The notes: a model not told the origin generated them from the letters alone. A stretch of DNA of 64,000 bases from Candidatus Pseudobacter hemicellulosilyticus (GCA_029202545.1 CP119311.1:4030001-4094000); one strand, 5' to 3'; positions 17,580 to 26,486 are shown, counted from the stretch's first letter. Numbers and translations: made by a program.

Positions 17580-18941
17580 ATGATCACATTGTTAGCTATC
17601 GACTGGTCTGATGTAGGCATACAGGCATTGCAATTATTACTGTCCTTATCCATATTGGTCGTATTGCATGAAATGGGCCATTTCTTTCCTGCCAAATGGT
17701 TCAAGTGCCGCGTAGAGAAGTTCTTTTTGTTCTTCGATCCCGGTTTTTCCCTCTTCAAAAAGAAGATCGGGGAAACCGTTTATGGTATTGGCTGGCTGCC
17801 CCTGGGCGGTTATGTCAAGATCTCTGGTATGATCGACGAAAGCATGGATAAAGACCAGATGGCGCAGCCGCCCCAGGATTTTGAGTTTCGCAGCAAACCG
17901 GCCTGGCAGCGACTGATCATCATGTTGGGCGGTGTAACCGTGAACCTGCTCCTTGGCTTCCTGCTCTTCGCCATGATCCTTGGGGTATGGGGAGAAAAAA
18001 GACTGGAAACTGATAAACTGCAATATGGTATCGCCGTAAATCCCATCAGTGAAAAAGCAGGGCTGAAAAGTGGCGACCAGATCGTGAGTATCGACCAGGT
18101 CCCTGCCACCGATTTTTACGATATCACCAAGGACATCATCTTGGAAGAGGCCAAGACCGTCCAGGTGAAACGTGATGGCCAGTTGCTGGACCTCACCCTG
18201 CCCAAGGGTACTATCCGCAGCCTGATCCGCTCCAAGGCCCAGTTTGTGGATCCCCGCGTGCATGCCATCGTGGATACGGTGTTCCCTAAATTTGCCGCCG
18301 GTAAATTTACACAGGACAGCTTGCTGAAAGGCGATCGCATTGTGGCGCTGAACAGCACGCCGATCACCTTTTATGATGAATACATTAAAGAGAAGAACAA
18401 GCTCACCAACCAGGAGATTTCCCTGACGGTATTGCGTAACAACGATACTGTCCTGGTAAAAGCCAAAACAGATTCCGTAGGTTCTATTGGTTTCTGGGTG
18501 GACAATTACCAACTGGCCGGCATGTATACCCAGCATTTTGGCTTCTTTGAAGCTATTCCTGCAGGTGTCCGCAAAGGCTGGGAAACCCTGAGCATGCAGG
18601 CCCGGAACATCAAGCTGATGTTCACCTCCGACGAAGTAAAAGCCAGCGATTCGCTGGGCAGCTTCCTGAGCATTGGTAAAATGTTTGGCACCAAATGGGA
18701 CTGGGAACGTTTCTGGACAATGACAGCCCTGCTGAGCATTGTACTGGCCTTTATGAATATCCTGCCGATCCCCGCCCTCGATGGCGGCCACGTGATGTTC
18801 ACGCTGTATGAAATGATCACCGGTCGCAAGCCGAGTGATAAGTTCATGGAATGGGCGCAGCTGGTAGGCATGGTCCTCCTGCTGGGACTGATGGCTTACG
18901 CGCTGGGGCTGGATTTCTGGCGGACCTGGTTCCAGAAGTAA
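17580..18941 (+). CDS. rseP: RIP zinc metalloprotease RseP (site-2 protease)
   Basis: A membrane-embedded site-2 protease that cleaves anti-sigma factors or other TM substrates. The active-site HEMGH is at residues 30-34 in the first TM helix; the third zinc-ligand motif is NILPIPALDGGH near residue 395. Between them lies a PDZ domain (EKAGLKSGDQIVSID) and a second weaker PDZ-like region. It has 453 residues, normal for the family. A strong terminator follows 40 bases after the stop. Confidence 0.96.
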   Translation: MITLLAIDWSDVGIQALQLLLSLSILVVLHEMGHFFPAKWFKCRVEKFFLFFDPGFSLFKKKIGETVYGIGWLPLGGYVKISGMIDESMDKDQMAQPPQDFEFRSKPAWQRLIIMLGGVTVNLLLGFLLFAMILGVWGEKRLETDKLQYGIAVNPISEKAGLKSGDQIVSIDQVPATDFYDITKDIILEEAKTVQVKRDGQLLDLTLPKGTIRSLIRSKAQFVDPRVHAIVDTVFPKFAAGKFTQDSLLKGDRIVALNSTPITFYDEYIKEKNKLTNQEISLTVLRNNDTVLVKAKTDSVGSIGFWVDNYQLAGMYTQHFGFFEAIPAGVRKGWETLSMQARNIKLMFTSDEVKASDSLGSFLSIGKMFGTKWDWERFWTMTALLSIVLAFMNILPIPALDGGHVMFTLYEMITGRKPSDKFMEWAQLVGMVLLLGLMAYALGLDFWRTWFQK

Positions 18942-18980
18942 AAGACTTTGCTTCAGCATTGGCTGAGTTTTATATACTTG

Positions 18981-19016
18981 TTGCTGCCCCTGGTTTCAGG
19001 GGCAGCAATTTTTTTT
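18981..19016 (+). terminator. Intrinsic terminator after rseP
   Basis: A 12-bp perfect stem (18981-18992 with 18997-19008) with loop GTTT is followed by eight T residues. A short frame running across it (TTG at 18948) is therefore not regarded as a gene. Confidence 0.93.
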
Positions 19017-19147
19017 GGCTTTATGGAGTATTTGCGGAGGTCTTTTTGGGGAGAGCCAATCCGGCATATCAGCCAGGGGCCTTCGATGATGGCCTCTTTT
19101 TTGTACGTATGGCAGGTGATGTATCCATCACCTGAATAATTTATCAT

Positions 19148-19504
19148 ATGAAGCTGACCAATAAAGCAATACTGGAAAAAGCCAATGCGGCTGTTACAGC
19201 AGGCGATAACGAGGAATTCCTGGCCTTTTGCACCGAGGATACGGAATGGAACTTTGTAGGAGAACATGTCCTCCGTGGTAAGGAAGCCGTCCGGGAATAT
19301 ATGAGAAAAGCCTATGTGGAGCCGCCGGTCTTCAGGGTGGAAACCCTGATTGAAGAAGGAGAATTTCTTACGGCAGTTGGTCAGATCAGTCTAAAGAACG
19401 AGGCCGGGAAAATGATAGATTACGCCTATTGCGATGTCTGGCGATTTCGGGAGGGTAAGATGGCTGAACTGAAGGCTTTTGTTATTGAGACGGGTTCAAA
19501 GTGA
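19148..19504 (+). CDS. NTF2-like (SnoaL-type) protein
   Basis: The 118-residue product has the NTF2-like fold pattern: an N-terminal helix pair with a conserved (F)CTEDTEWNFVGEH strand turn, GKEAVREYM, and C-terminal strands ending DYAYCDVWRFREGKMAELKAFVIET. SnoaL-type members bind small hydrophobic ligands or act as isomerases or cyclases; which applies here is unknown. It stands alone between the rseP terminator and the ssrA upstream repeats. Confidence 0.82.
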   Translation: MKLTNKAILEKANAAVTAGDNEEFLAFCTEDTEWNFVGEHVLRGKEAVREYMRKAYVEPPVFRVETLIEEGEFLTAVGQISLKNEAGKMIDYAYCDVWRFREGKMAELKAFVIETGSK

Positions 19505-19545
19505 GGGTAGGGGCGTCCTGCTGATTTGTTAATAGTAGAATAAAA

Positions 19546-19722
19546 GTCAGACTGGTCCGGAGTGAGAATGAGTATGCTATACCGGGGGAGGTTGATGGCG
19601 TGAAGAGTAAACAGGACGGGCCAGCGGGAAAATGGGGGTGCCATACCAGGAAGTCGGTGTTGTGAAGAGTAGTCAGACCGGGCCAGTGGGCCATACCAGG
19701 GATTTTGAAGGGATGAACAATA
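19546..19722. repeat. Three degenerate tandem repeats of about 62-64 bases upstream of ssrA
   Basis: Units start near 19546, 19610 and 19672. Each has a CAG(A/G)C(T/G/C)GG-(T/G)CC-like opening, then GCTATACC or GCCATACC(A)GG; the first two end in GTGAAGAGTA. The third is shortened. No reading frame spans the array. The ssrA promoter lies 56 bases past its end. Confidence 0.6.
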
Positions 19723-19777
19723 GCGGACCCTGTCTGTCTGAGACCGGACGCCGACCCGTTTTCTGACTAAAAAGTTG

Positions 19778-19785
19778 TATATTTG
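19778..19785 (+). promoter_or_regulatory. ssrA promoter -7 element (TATATTTG)
   Basis: Exact match to TAnnTTTG. Initiation would fall near 19791-19794, about 25 bases before the mature 5' end of tmRNA, leaving a short leader for RNase P to remove. A TTTTC string at 19759-19763 may stand in for the -33 element. Confidence 0.6.
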
Positions 19786-19817
19786 CCGACTGATCAAGAT
19801 TCGCGTAAGCGAATTCC

Positions 19818-20190
19818 GGGGCCGCCCTGGTTTTGACAGCATAGGTCTTTGAGAGTGTAAGCATGTCGTGCGTTGGATAATTAGCACGTTAATCTGAATA
19901 TTCAAACACTAAATGGCAATACTCAGTATGCCATGGCTGCCTAATCAGTGATTAAGTAGTCATTAGGGCCGCGTTGAGCAGGTTGTTCTGTTACCAAGCT
20001 CCGCCGCCGACTAAAAACCAAACACAGAATGCTGTAGCGGAAGGCTGTGACCGCTGCAAAAGACTATCCAGCTAAGGAACAGATTGGTTTGTTGGTCCCC
20101 TGCCTGTTCCCGACAATTAATGATCAAATAAACATGTAGAAAGCTTTTGGAGAATATGTTTGGACAGGGGTTCGACTCCCCTCGGCTCCA
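19818..20190 (+). ncRNA. ssrA: Transfer-messenger RNA (tmRNA)
   Basis: The 5' end GGGGCCG pairs with CGGCTCC at the 3' end to form the 7-bp acceptor stem (one G-U), followed by discriminator A. The T-arm is visible as GGGGTTCGACTCCCC near 20167. CCA is not encoded. The tag frame ends GGC AAT ACT CAG TAT GCC ATG GCT GCC TAA, giving GNTQYAMAA, with the hydrophobic AMAA end recognised by ClpXP-type proteases in related tags. It rescues stalled ribosomes together with SmpB (not in this window). Confidence 0.96.
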
Positions 20191-20214
20191 CTTAACGATT
20201 TACAAATTGGTACA

Positions 20215-20243
20215 AAAATAGCCCCATTACCTGGGGCTATTTT
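20215..20243 (+). terminator. Intrinsic terminator of ssrA
   Basis: An AAAATAGCCCC/GGGGCTATTTT stem (20215-20225 with 20233-20243) lies 25 bases after the tmRNA end. The flanks also make it usable on the minus strand for the convergent EEP-family gene, which ends at 20378. Confidence 0.85.
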
Positions 20244-20377
20244 ATTATAAGAGCTTAATGCTTCAGCCAATACTTCACCACACTCACCGCATCGTCAGCA
20301 TTTCCGGAAAACAAAAGACCCAGGATCAGAACAAAGCCAGGTCCGGCTCAAATATTATTCACCTGCTACTGTCAGGT

Positions 20378-21487
20378 TTACTCTATCTCACACCATACAA
20401 CATGATGATCACTGGCTGCGTGGAGTTCTTCTTTAAGCTCCGGGTAAACTTCCCAACGCTGCGGTTTTTTCCCCGGCCAGGCGCCTTTGCGGAAAAGACC
20501 ACAGGCGGTTACACGGGCGAAAAGTTTCGGAGATAATAGCAAAAAGTCGATTTTCTGGCTATCATTTCCAAGACCGAAAGTGCCAATATGTTTAAACTCA
20601 CCCGGGTCAAAGCTGGGGTGTTTGGTAATATCCTTCAGGGATGTGCTGAGCAGTGGCTTCAGTGCATCACTATCCGGAGTATCATTGAGGTCACCAAGTA
20701 CAACAACATTTTCATGACCATCCGCCAGCAACTGCTTGTAGATGGCAGCCACTCTTTTTGCCTGCTCTTTACGTCTGGCCTGAGACTTAGGATCATTGCC
20801 GCCGAACTTACTTTTAAAGTGATTGGGAAGTATCCATATATTTTCTCCTTCAGGGGTTTCTACACAATATTCAGGGCAGTCACGGCTGAAAATGGTAGTA
20901 TTATCCGCTGATTTATCATTGATATGACTTCGCATCAGACCAACCGAATAGCCTTCTTTGGTCATGAGCCCAACATCAATGCCTCGCTCATCATTACCGT
21001 CTATCAGCATAATGTTAGGGTAAGTCTTGCCCCCAACTTTGGCCAGCATAAAATCGCTGAACTGCTTGAGCGCAATCCGGTGCTCAGCCTCCACAACAGC
21101 CAGGATGTCCGCATCTACATCCCGTATCACCCGACCCGTATTTTCCGACGAAATTGCATTGACATGGACCTTCTTATGCTCCACCCATCCTACCCAGTCT
21201 TCCCGGCCACTGGCAACAATTTCCGCTGCACCGCTTTTGGGACGTTTGATGAGACTACCCCTTATTTTACGAAGTATGACATATTCACCTTCATCCTTAT
21301 TCAGGATGCCAAGATCCTTCATTATTTCCAGCATCCGCTTTTTATTCGCATCCGTATAATTCGGTTTTTCGAAAAGTACATTAAGCTCTGCTTCCAGTTT
21401 TATGACACGTTGCGCCTCAGCAGTTTCTTCATTGAAAGCTTTGGCACGGTCAAATAAGTTTTCTACGTTGTAGGCTGCAATTTTCAT
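20378..21487 (-). CDS. Endonuclease/exonuclease/phosphatase (EEP) family protein
   Basis: The 369-residue product shows the EEP metal-dependent phosphodiesterase motifs: N-terminal YNVENLFD, catalytic Glu in LAVVEAEH, DGNDERGIDVGLMT, NHFKSK, VVLGDLNDTP, KIDFLLLS and the C-terminal SDHHVVW. No signal peptide is visible (MKIAAYNVENLFD starts directly in the first strand), so it acts in the cytoplasm. The substrate could be nucleic acid, a nucleotide or a phospholipid headgroup; sequence alone does not decide. It is somewhat less GC-rich than nearby core genes. Confidence 0.88.
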   Translation of the reverse strand: MKIAAYNVENLFDRAKAFNEETAEAQRVIKLEAELNVLFEKPNYTDANKKRMLEIMKDLGILNKDEGEYVILRKIRGSLIKRPKSGAAEIVASGREDWVGWVEHKKVHVNAISSENTGRVIRDVDADILAVVEAEHRIALKQFSDFMLAKVGGKTYPNIMLIDGNDERGIDVGLMTKEGYSVGLMRSHINDKSADNTTIFSRDCPEYCVETPEGENIWILPNHFKSKFGGNDPKSQARRKEQAKRVAAIYKQLLADGHENVVVLGDLNDTPDSDALKPLLSTSLKDITKHPSFDPGEFKHIGTFGLGNDSQKIDFLLLSPKLFARVTACGLFRKGAWPGKKPQRWEVYPELKEELHAASDHHVVWCEIE

Positions 21488-21710
21488 GGTAATTTCATTT
21501 TAAGTTAAAATCTTGCGAAGGCCATTCCATCAGCGTCAATTAGTGCGCTGAAAGTTAACACGTCTAAAAAAAACTGAAAACCGTTAAAACACCTATTCGA
21601 TATAATAGGCGCCAGTAGCGTGAGGATTACACAAGAATGGGGCTGTCTTTTTCTTTTTTATGGGCGGCCTGCTTATAAAAACTCCAGTACTGTAAGTACC
21701 GGACTGCATT

Positions 21711-22128
21711 ATGCGGAAGACATCACCAGGCTCAAGGGCAATTGCTGTATCGATGCATTCCCAGCCAACATATGCCAAAAAAATACTCATGATGGCTGGA
21801 AAGGGTTATGCTACAAAGAATTCGTCACGTGTTGAAATGTTTGATGCTATCAATACCGTATGTGAGGGAAAGAAATTTATATGTGATACCATCAAAACGA
21901 ATATTACAAATATGCACAGGGTAAAGGATCCTGTCAGCCTGGAGATTCTTACTGGCAGGGAGAGGGCGATTGTGAACATGATTGGAGCCAGGCAAATCAT
22001 CAAAAGAGATAGCCGGCAATTTGCAGATCTCTCTAAAGACGGTTGAAGTACATCGCCATAATATTTTAAGGAAGCTCAGGCTAAAAAACACAGCTTCTTT
22101 GATTAATATGGTCAATGCCAGTATTTGA
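21711..22128 (+). pseudogene. Remnant of a LuxR/NarL-type response regulator, frameshifted
   Basis: Bases 21711-22001 encode the end of a receiver domain (IAVSMHSQPTYAKK, then GKGYATKNSS) and the start of a LuxR-type HTH (LTGRERAIVNMIG). Reading then slips at the A-run 22002-22005. Removing one A restores KEIAGNLQISLKTVEVHRHN and NILRKLRLKNTASLINMV, ending at the TGA at 22126-22128. The first two thirds of the receiver, including the phosphoacceptor Asp, are missing; an in-frame TAA lies at 21693. It is either decayed or, for the single-base slip only, a sequencing error. Confidence 0.8.
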
Positions 22129-22173
22129 CCTGGTAATGGCGGCAGAATGTCCGGTTCGGATGGTGACTTCACA

Positions 22174-22515
22174 TTATTTTGCAGTCAGCGCCACGCCCTC
22201 AAAAACCACCCCATCCCAGCCATGCTTCATGAACTGCCGGATATTCTGATGATCCGTTCCTTCAGGGGTGTTCAATACAACCTGGTAATGCTCCGCAAAT
22301 AACAACAGTGTATCTTCCCTGCTCAGCTGGTTGAGCTGCGCAAAAGAAAAGACGCGGGCGCTGCCCTGGTTCTGCGTGGCTTCATTATAGGCTTCGCCGT
22401 TCTTGAAAGCCGTGGGCTGGTGCTGGTAATGGGCGTCTATGAATTCGAGGACTTCTTTGAAGGGAAGGGAATTGTTTTTGGATCGCTCCAGTAAAGTTTG
22501 AAGTTGTTCCTGCAT
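22174..22515 (-). CDS. HopJ-family protein
   Basis: The 113-residue product starting MQEQLQTLLERSKNN closely follows the HopJ family, first named from a Pseudomonas type III effector list. It has LPFKEVLEFIDAHY, PTAFKNGEAYNEATQNQGSARVFSFAQLN and the very conserved TPEGTDHQNIRQFMKHGWDGV near the C-terminus. The family is widespread in free-living bacteria with no T3SS, so an effector role is unlikely here and the real function is unknown. The start at 22515 was chosen because homologous length begins here. Confidence 0.85.
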   Translation of the reverse strand: MQEQLQTLLERSKNNSLPFKEVLEFIDAHYQHQPTAFKNGEAYNEATQNQGSARVFSFAQLNQLSREDTLLLFAEHYQVVLNTPEGTDHQNIRQFMKHGWDGVVFEGVALTAK

Positions 22516-22712
22516 GCTGTTTATATGAGTAAAGTGGGATCTTTTGTTTTGACCGGCCAAAAATAGCCATTTCAGTTCAACGATTCTCAACAGACCATGA
22601 CTGATTTCGCAGACCCTGCGGCAAACAAGGCATTCCCATTATCCCGTAGATGACGCCAGGGGCAATGCAGAAGCCTTACTGACCATGAAAGCCGAGCACC
22701 AACTGAAGATAA

Positions 22713-22732
22713 AACTGTAAATATTTACGGTT
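22713..22732. promoter_or_regulatory. Imperfect 20-bp palindrome before a secreted-protein gene
   Basis: AACTGTAAATATTTACGGTT is symmetric except for one pair; the central 12 bases GTAAATATTTAC are perfectly symmetric. It lies 45 bases upstream of the ATG at 22778, where an operator would be expected. No regulator is known. Confidence 0.35.
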
Positions 22733-22777
22733 ATCTTTATCCTTGTTTTCCAGGATGAAAACCAATAAACCCTTCCA

Positions 22778-23425
22778 ATGAAACAGATCCTCCTTTTCCT
22801 ACTACTGGGTACGGCTACCACTGCCAGCGCCCAATCTTTGCCTGACAGCTTTATAGTGCGTATCGCCCATCAGCTGATCCAGCGGGATTCGCTACAGTTG
22901 CAGAATGCCATTTTATCTCCGCAGGCATTCAGCAATATCCTGGCCGTCCAGTGGCAGCAGCCATTGGAGATGCATATAGTGCCCGATACTACAAATGCCC
23001 GTGTCAGGAAGGAAACCATGAAATATATTTCCCGTTATTTATTAGACCCAACAACAGTAAAAGCTGCAGGAAAGCTCCGCCTGCTGAACTATACTTATTT
23101 GCTCAAACGGGATCCTGCCAGTCGGCTACTGGGCTTTACCGGCACTATCCGGTTACAGGACGATCAGCAGATCTATTCGTTCCTGATAAACGAGGGGATA
23201 TGGACTAATAAGAACTGGCATATGGTGAACATGGATACCTGCCGGGTATCAGCTATTCCTGTTGCTATGCACGACAGGCCCTACAAACTGAGCCCATTTG
23301 GTTCCCTGGACAGCAGGATCAAAGTGGAAAGTGTCATACTGGAAGAAATAATTCAGGAAGAAGATGACATGCAACCTCCACCACCGCCTCCGCCGCTTCC
23401 CCAAAAGAAGGCGAATAAAAAATAA
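22778..23425 (+). CDS. Secreted protein of unknown function with polyproline C-terminus
   Basis: Starts with a clear Sec signal peptide (MKQILLFLLLGTATTASAQS). The mature part, about 195 residues, has alternating strands (KLRLLNYTYLLKRD, FTGTIRLQDDQQIYSFLIN) and ends in an acidic stretch, seven consecutive prolines and a basic KKANKK tail. No family was recognised. The tail suggests a periplasmic or surface protein with an extended terminus. It has no operon partner on its strand. Confidence 0.75.
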   Translation: MKQILLFLLLGTATTASAQSLPDSFIVRIAHQLIQRDSLQLQNAILSPQAFSNILAVQWQQPLEMHIVPDTTNARVRKETMKYISRYLLDPTTVKAAGKLRLLNYTYLLKRDPASRLLGFTGTIRLQDDQQIYSFLINEGIWTNKNWHMVNMDTCRVSAIPVAMHDRPYKLSPFGSLDSRIKVESVILEEIIQEEDDMQPPPPPPPLPQKKANKK

Positions 23426-23595
23426 GAAGGGTTTATCAGCTCAATGCAGCAGCAACAGGAAATGAATGGCACCCGGGGAAATGGCGGATGCCGATTTCAG
23501 TTGCGCAAGCAGCGGCCGTTGGCGCCACTTATGGCAATATTCCCAAATCCTGAAGCGATAACGGGAGCATAGTGTTTTTCTAAAAAATTCCCGGC

Positions 23596-24624
23596 TTACA
23601 ACGAAGCCCGTAACACCAGCCGGAACGGCACTTCCAGGTGCTGCTTCTCATCGGTCAGGATCAGTTGCGCCGCCATTTTACCCATTAAGGAGAAATCAGT
23701 AGAGATAGTGGTAATGCCATTGAGCAGGACTCTTTTGATAGGGGTTTCATTGTAGGAGATAATCCCTACCTCACGACCTATCGCCAACTGTTTTTCCAGG
23801 ACTTTCTCGATCAGGGTTACCAGGTCGTCCTCCATCAGGCTGATATATACATCACCAGGCTCAATGGGTTCGTCCAAAATATTACTTACCAGCTTGGCAG
23901 CAAAAGCATGTTCCTGGCAGAAGCGGTAAAACCCTTCCAGGATCTCCTGCGGATAGTAGCTGTCTTCCGGGAAGATGATCTTCAGTCGCTGGTAGGTTTG
24001 TAGCCTTTCCAGCGCAGCGGTCAGGGCACCGTAAATATCCTGCTGGAAATTTTCGTAAACGGCGGCATAATCGCCGCGGACGCCACTCAGGCCTTTGTCC
24101 AGCAGGATCAGCTTGTCCTTGGGGATCAGATTCAGGATGCCCGGTGCAAACTCTTCCCCATCAATGAAATGGGGAATGATGACGTAATGTGTGTATTGAT
24201 CCAGCTTGTCGGTAATGTATTTCTTGAAGAGCCGGAGATCATTGTTGTAGATATAGAAATCGATCAGGGCTTTGTCACCCAGGGTTTCCACAAAAGCATC
24301 ATAGATGATCTTTTTATGCGCGCTGAGCTTGTTGAACAGCAGAAAGACCCGGTATTCCTGGCGGATGCTGGTACTGCAAACAAAAAAACCTTTGCCCGGA
24401 ACAGATTCCACAATGCCCATGGTCCTCAGGTAGCGGTAACTCTTTTCAACGGTGGCTTTGGACATATCTACCTCATACGTGACCTCATTGATAGAGGGAA
24501 GGGGATCGTCCTTTTTCAACTTCTCCAGCTGGATGGCATTCAGGATACAATTCACCAGCTGCATGTACTTGGGAGAGGCCGAATACACGTCTATGTCAAT
24601 TAGATCGAAAATACTTGTCTTCAT
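23596..24624 (-). CDS. GntR-type transcriptional regulator with sugar-binding-like domain
   Basis: The N-terminal GntR winged helix (DDPLPSINEVTYEVDMSKAT, then VEKSYRYLRTMGIV and VPGKGFFV) spans about residues 20-90. The C-terminal 250 residues resemble the periplasmic-binding/LacI-type effector domain, as in AraR. It is the last gene in the same orientation as the rhamnose catabolic genes, separated from rhaB by 432 bases, so it most likely senses a rhamnose pathway sugar and represses or activates them. This replaces the AraC-type RhaR/RhaS of other species. Its own promoter lies in the 432-base gap. Confidence 0.88.
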   Translation of the reverse strand: MKTSIFDLIDIDVYSASPKYMQLVNCILNAIQLEKLKKDDPLPSINEVTYEVDMSKATVEKSYRYLRTMGIVESVPGKGFFVCSTSIRQEYRVFLLFNKLSAHKKIIYDAFVETLGDKALIDFYIYNNDLRLFKKYITDKLDQYTHYVIIPHFIDGEEFAPGILNLIPKDKLILLDKGLSGVRGDYAAVYENFQQDIYGALTAALERLQTYQRLKIIFPEDSYYPQEILEGFYRFCQEHAFAAKLVSNILDEPIEPGDVYISLMEDDLVTLIEKVLEKQLAIGREVGIISYNETPIKRVLLNGITTISTDFSLMGKMAAQLILTDEKQHLEVPFRLVLRASL

Positions 24625-25056
24625 GCCTGTACAATAACGGGGTGGTGATTGGGTACGATATTAATAAAGTATCCGGTTCTGACCAAGAAAATGCTGGGAT
24701 ATACGGATCGATCCAGCCGAAGCCGGGAAAAAAGGGAAGAGTAGAACCAGCCCGAAAAGTTTAGCTTACGACAGCTTGCAGGCTTACTTGTATTGCGCGT
24801 TACAGATTAGTTTGCAACAATATATAGCTGATCCCATGAAAAGCCAGCTTATGGATCATTCATGATACTGCTCAATGGCGTTCAGTGTACTATGTCTTCC
24901 GGCTATCAGGCTGCCGCCGGATAAGCCTCGTTCCGGCAGTGGTCGGTTCGCATTTTAACCGGGACCTTATTGGTTCGTCCAAAATTGTATTACAACAAAA
25001 CCGGAAATGTAGGTTTGTGCCCAGGTGTGGCCAATGACGACTGTATCCAACTGGTA
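24625..25056. other. 432-base gap between regulator and rhaB
   Basis: No gene was seen. It holds one dispersed motif (24970-24982) and ATGTAGGTTTGTGC at 25007, almost the same as ATGTAGGTTTGTCC at 14646. Around 24987-25008 the string GTATTACAACAAAACCGGAA imperfectly repeats the last bases of the rhaB gene at about 25053. GGGTAC/GTATCC half-sites around 24650-24672 could be an operator for the regulator. Confidence 0.5.
24970..24982 (+). repeat. Dispersed motif copy, TTGG-TTCGT-CCAA
   Basis: TTGGTTCGTCCAA followed by AATTGTATT, similar to the flank of the 14448 copy (AACTGTTCTT). Confidence 0.5.
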
Positions 25057-26478
25057 TTACAGCAAACCGGAGATTTCCGGCGTATTACAGGAATAGTATT
25101 TTAATTCGATGATATTGCCGGGCATGGGCAGGCGGTTCCAGGAATCGTGTATAGCCAGGGCTGCGCCCATGGCGGATGCCTGGGCCATGGTAGCTGCAAA
25201 GACTTCCAGGCCGGGAAAAGCGGCGGCCAGCAGGTTCATGTAAATGGCATTTTTACTGAATCCTCCATCTACAAAGAGTCGCTTAACAGGCGTGTCCTGG
25301 AGTACCAGGCCGGTAGAGCGCTTTTGCTGCACTACAATGTCCAGCATCAACTGGTGATAGGCCGTTTCATCATTCTCAAAATCACTGAGGGAACGATTAC
25401 TGAATCCGGATCCCAGTGGAGCGGGGCTTTGCAATGGGGCCGCTGCGGCAGGTTTGGGATTCCCCTGCTGAGGCTGCAACTGCTTAATAATAGCTGGATC
25501 CCAGCTCATGTTCCTGTATTTCGCGGGATCCTGGTGGAAATGGTTGGCTATCCGCTGCACTTCCACCTCGTGTTCCCTGCCGGCAAAGATGCGCGAGGCT
25601 TTTACGGGTTTGCCGCGGTACTGCATATAACAGAGACAGTCCTGGTGCAGCTCTTCAGTGGTTAAGGGGAATATGTTGAACGGGTTCATGGATATACACC
25701 AGGTCCCGGTGGAGATCAATATAAATGGCTCATGAAAACTGACGATATAGGGGATCAGGGCGGCGGAACTGTCGTGCAGGCCGATGCCTACTGGGATAGG
25801 ATCAGTTTCATCGGGCAGGGTAATCGACTCGGTATGACTGGCGGGCATCAGCGCCCCGAACTGCCGGTGCAGCTGTTCGGCGTAGACCCATTGGTGATAG
25901 TCGTTCTTTTTAAAATCCCATAAAGCGGTATGGCAACCCAGGCTGGTGATATCGGTAAAACATTTTCCTGTCAGCAGGTAACTCATGTATTGCGGTAAAT
26001 GCAGTAGACATTGCAACTGTTCAAACAATTCCGGTTGCTGTTCTTTTAAGCGGTAGAGCTGCAACCCCGCGTTGAGACTGCCCAAGGCAGGAGAAGCCGT
26101 TTCAGTGGCTATCCGATCCTGCCCGCCATATTGCCGGTAGAATTTTTCTTTCAGGGTTGCCGGATAAGGCTTCAGGTAATTGTACAGTGGCATAACAGGC
26201 TGCCCATCCCGGCCGATACCCGCTATGCTGGCGCCATAGGTAGAAAAATTGATGGCCCTGATGGAATATTCCTGCTGCCTGACCACTTCCCGCAAGGACT
26301 CAAACAGGGACTGCCGAAGGCTGTGGATGTTCTCGCAGGGATCACCATCCTCATCCTGTGTTTCGGTGAACCGGGCCGACTGCTCATAGACCACCTGGTA
26401 CTGTTCATCAAAGAGGAACAGTTTTTTGTTGGTCTTGCCAACATCTACAATGGCTATGACGGGGATCTTACTGTTCAT
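25057..26478 (-). CDS. rhaB: Rhamnulokinase (FGGY carbohydrate kinase)
   Basis: Phosphorylates L-rhamnulose to L-rhamnulose-1-phosphate. The N-terminal ATPase motif VIAIVDVGKTNKK and the substrate-domain pattern INFSTYGASIAG identify the FGGY family; the C-terminal motif VKRLFVDGGFSKNAIYMNLLA and the MAQASAMGAALA helix complete it. ATG at 26478 gives 473 residues; an upstream TTG in frame is less likely. It is next to the isomerase and aldolase of the same pathway, which is the main support for rhamnulose over other ketoses. A 14-bp palindrome lies 8 bases upstream of the start. Confidence 0.88.
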   Translation of the reverse strand: MNSKIPVIAIVDVGKTNKKLFLFDEQYQVVYEQSARFTETQDEDGDPCENIHSLRQSLFESLREVVRQQEYSIRAINFSTYGASIAGIGRDGQPVMPLYNYLKPYPATLKEKFYRQYGGQDRIATETASPALGSLNAGLQLYRLKEQQPELFEQLQCLLHLPQYMSYLLTGKCFTDITSLGCHTALWDFKKNDYHQWVYAEQLHRQFGALMPASHTESITLPDETDPIPVGIGLHDSSAALIPYIVSFHEPFILISTGTWCISMNPFNIFPLTTEELHQDCLCYMQYRGKPVKASRIFAGREHEVEVQRIANHFHQDPAKYRNMSWDPAIIKQLQPQQGNPKPAAAAPLQSPAPLGSGFSNRSLSDFENDETAYHQLMLDIVVQQKRSTGLVLQDTPVKRLFVDGGFSKNAIYMNLLAAAFPGLEVFAATMAQASAMGAALAIHDSWNRLPMPGNIIELKYYSCNTPEISGLL

Positions 26479-26486
26479 AAGCCTTG

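Noticed and set aside
18948..19139. 63-codon frame with hydrophobic product after rseP
   Set aside because: It needs a TTG start and runs through a perfect intrinsic terminator with eight T residues; the hydrophobic look comes from the T-rich hairpin region.
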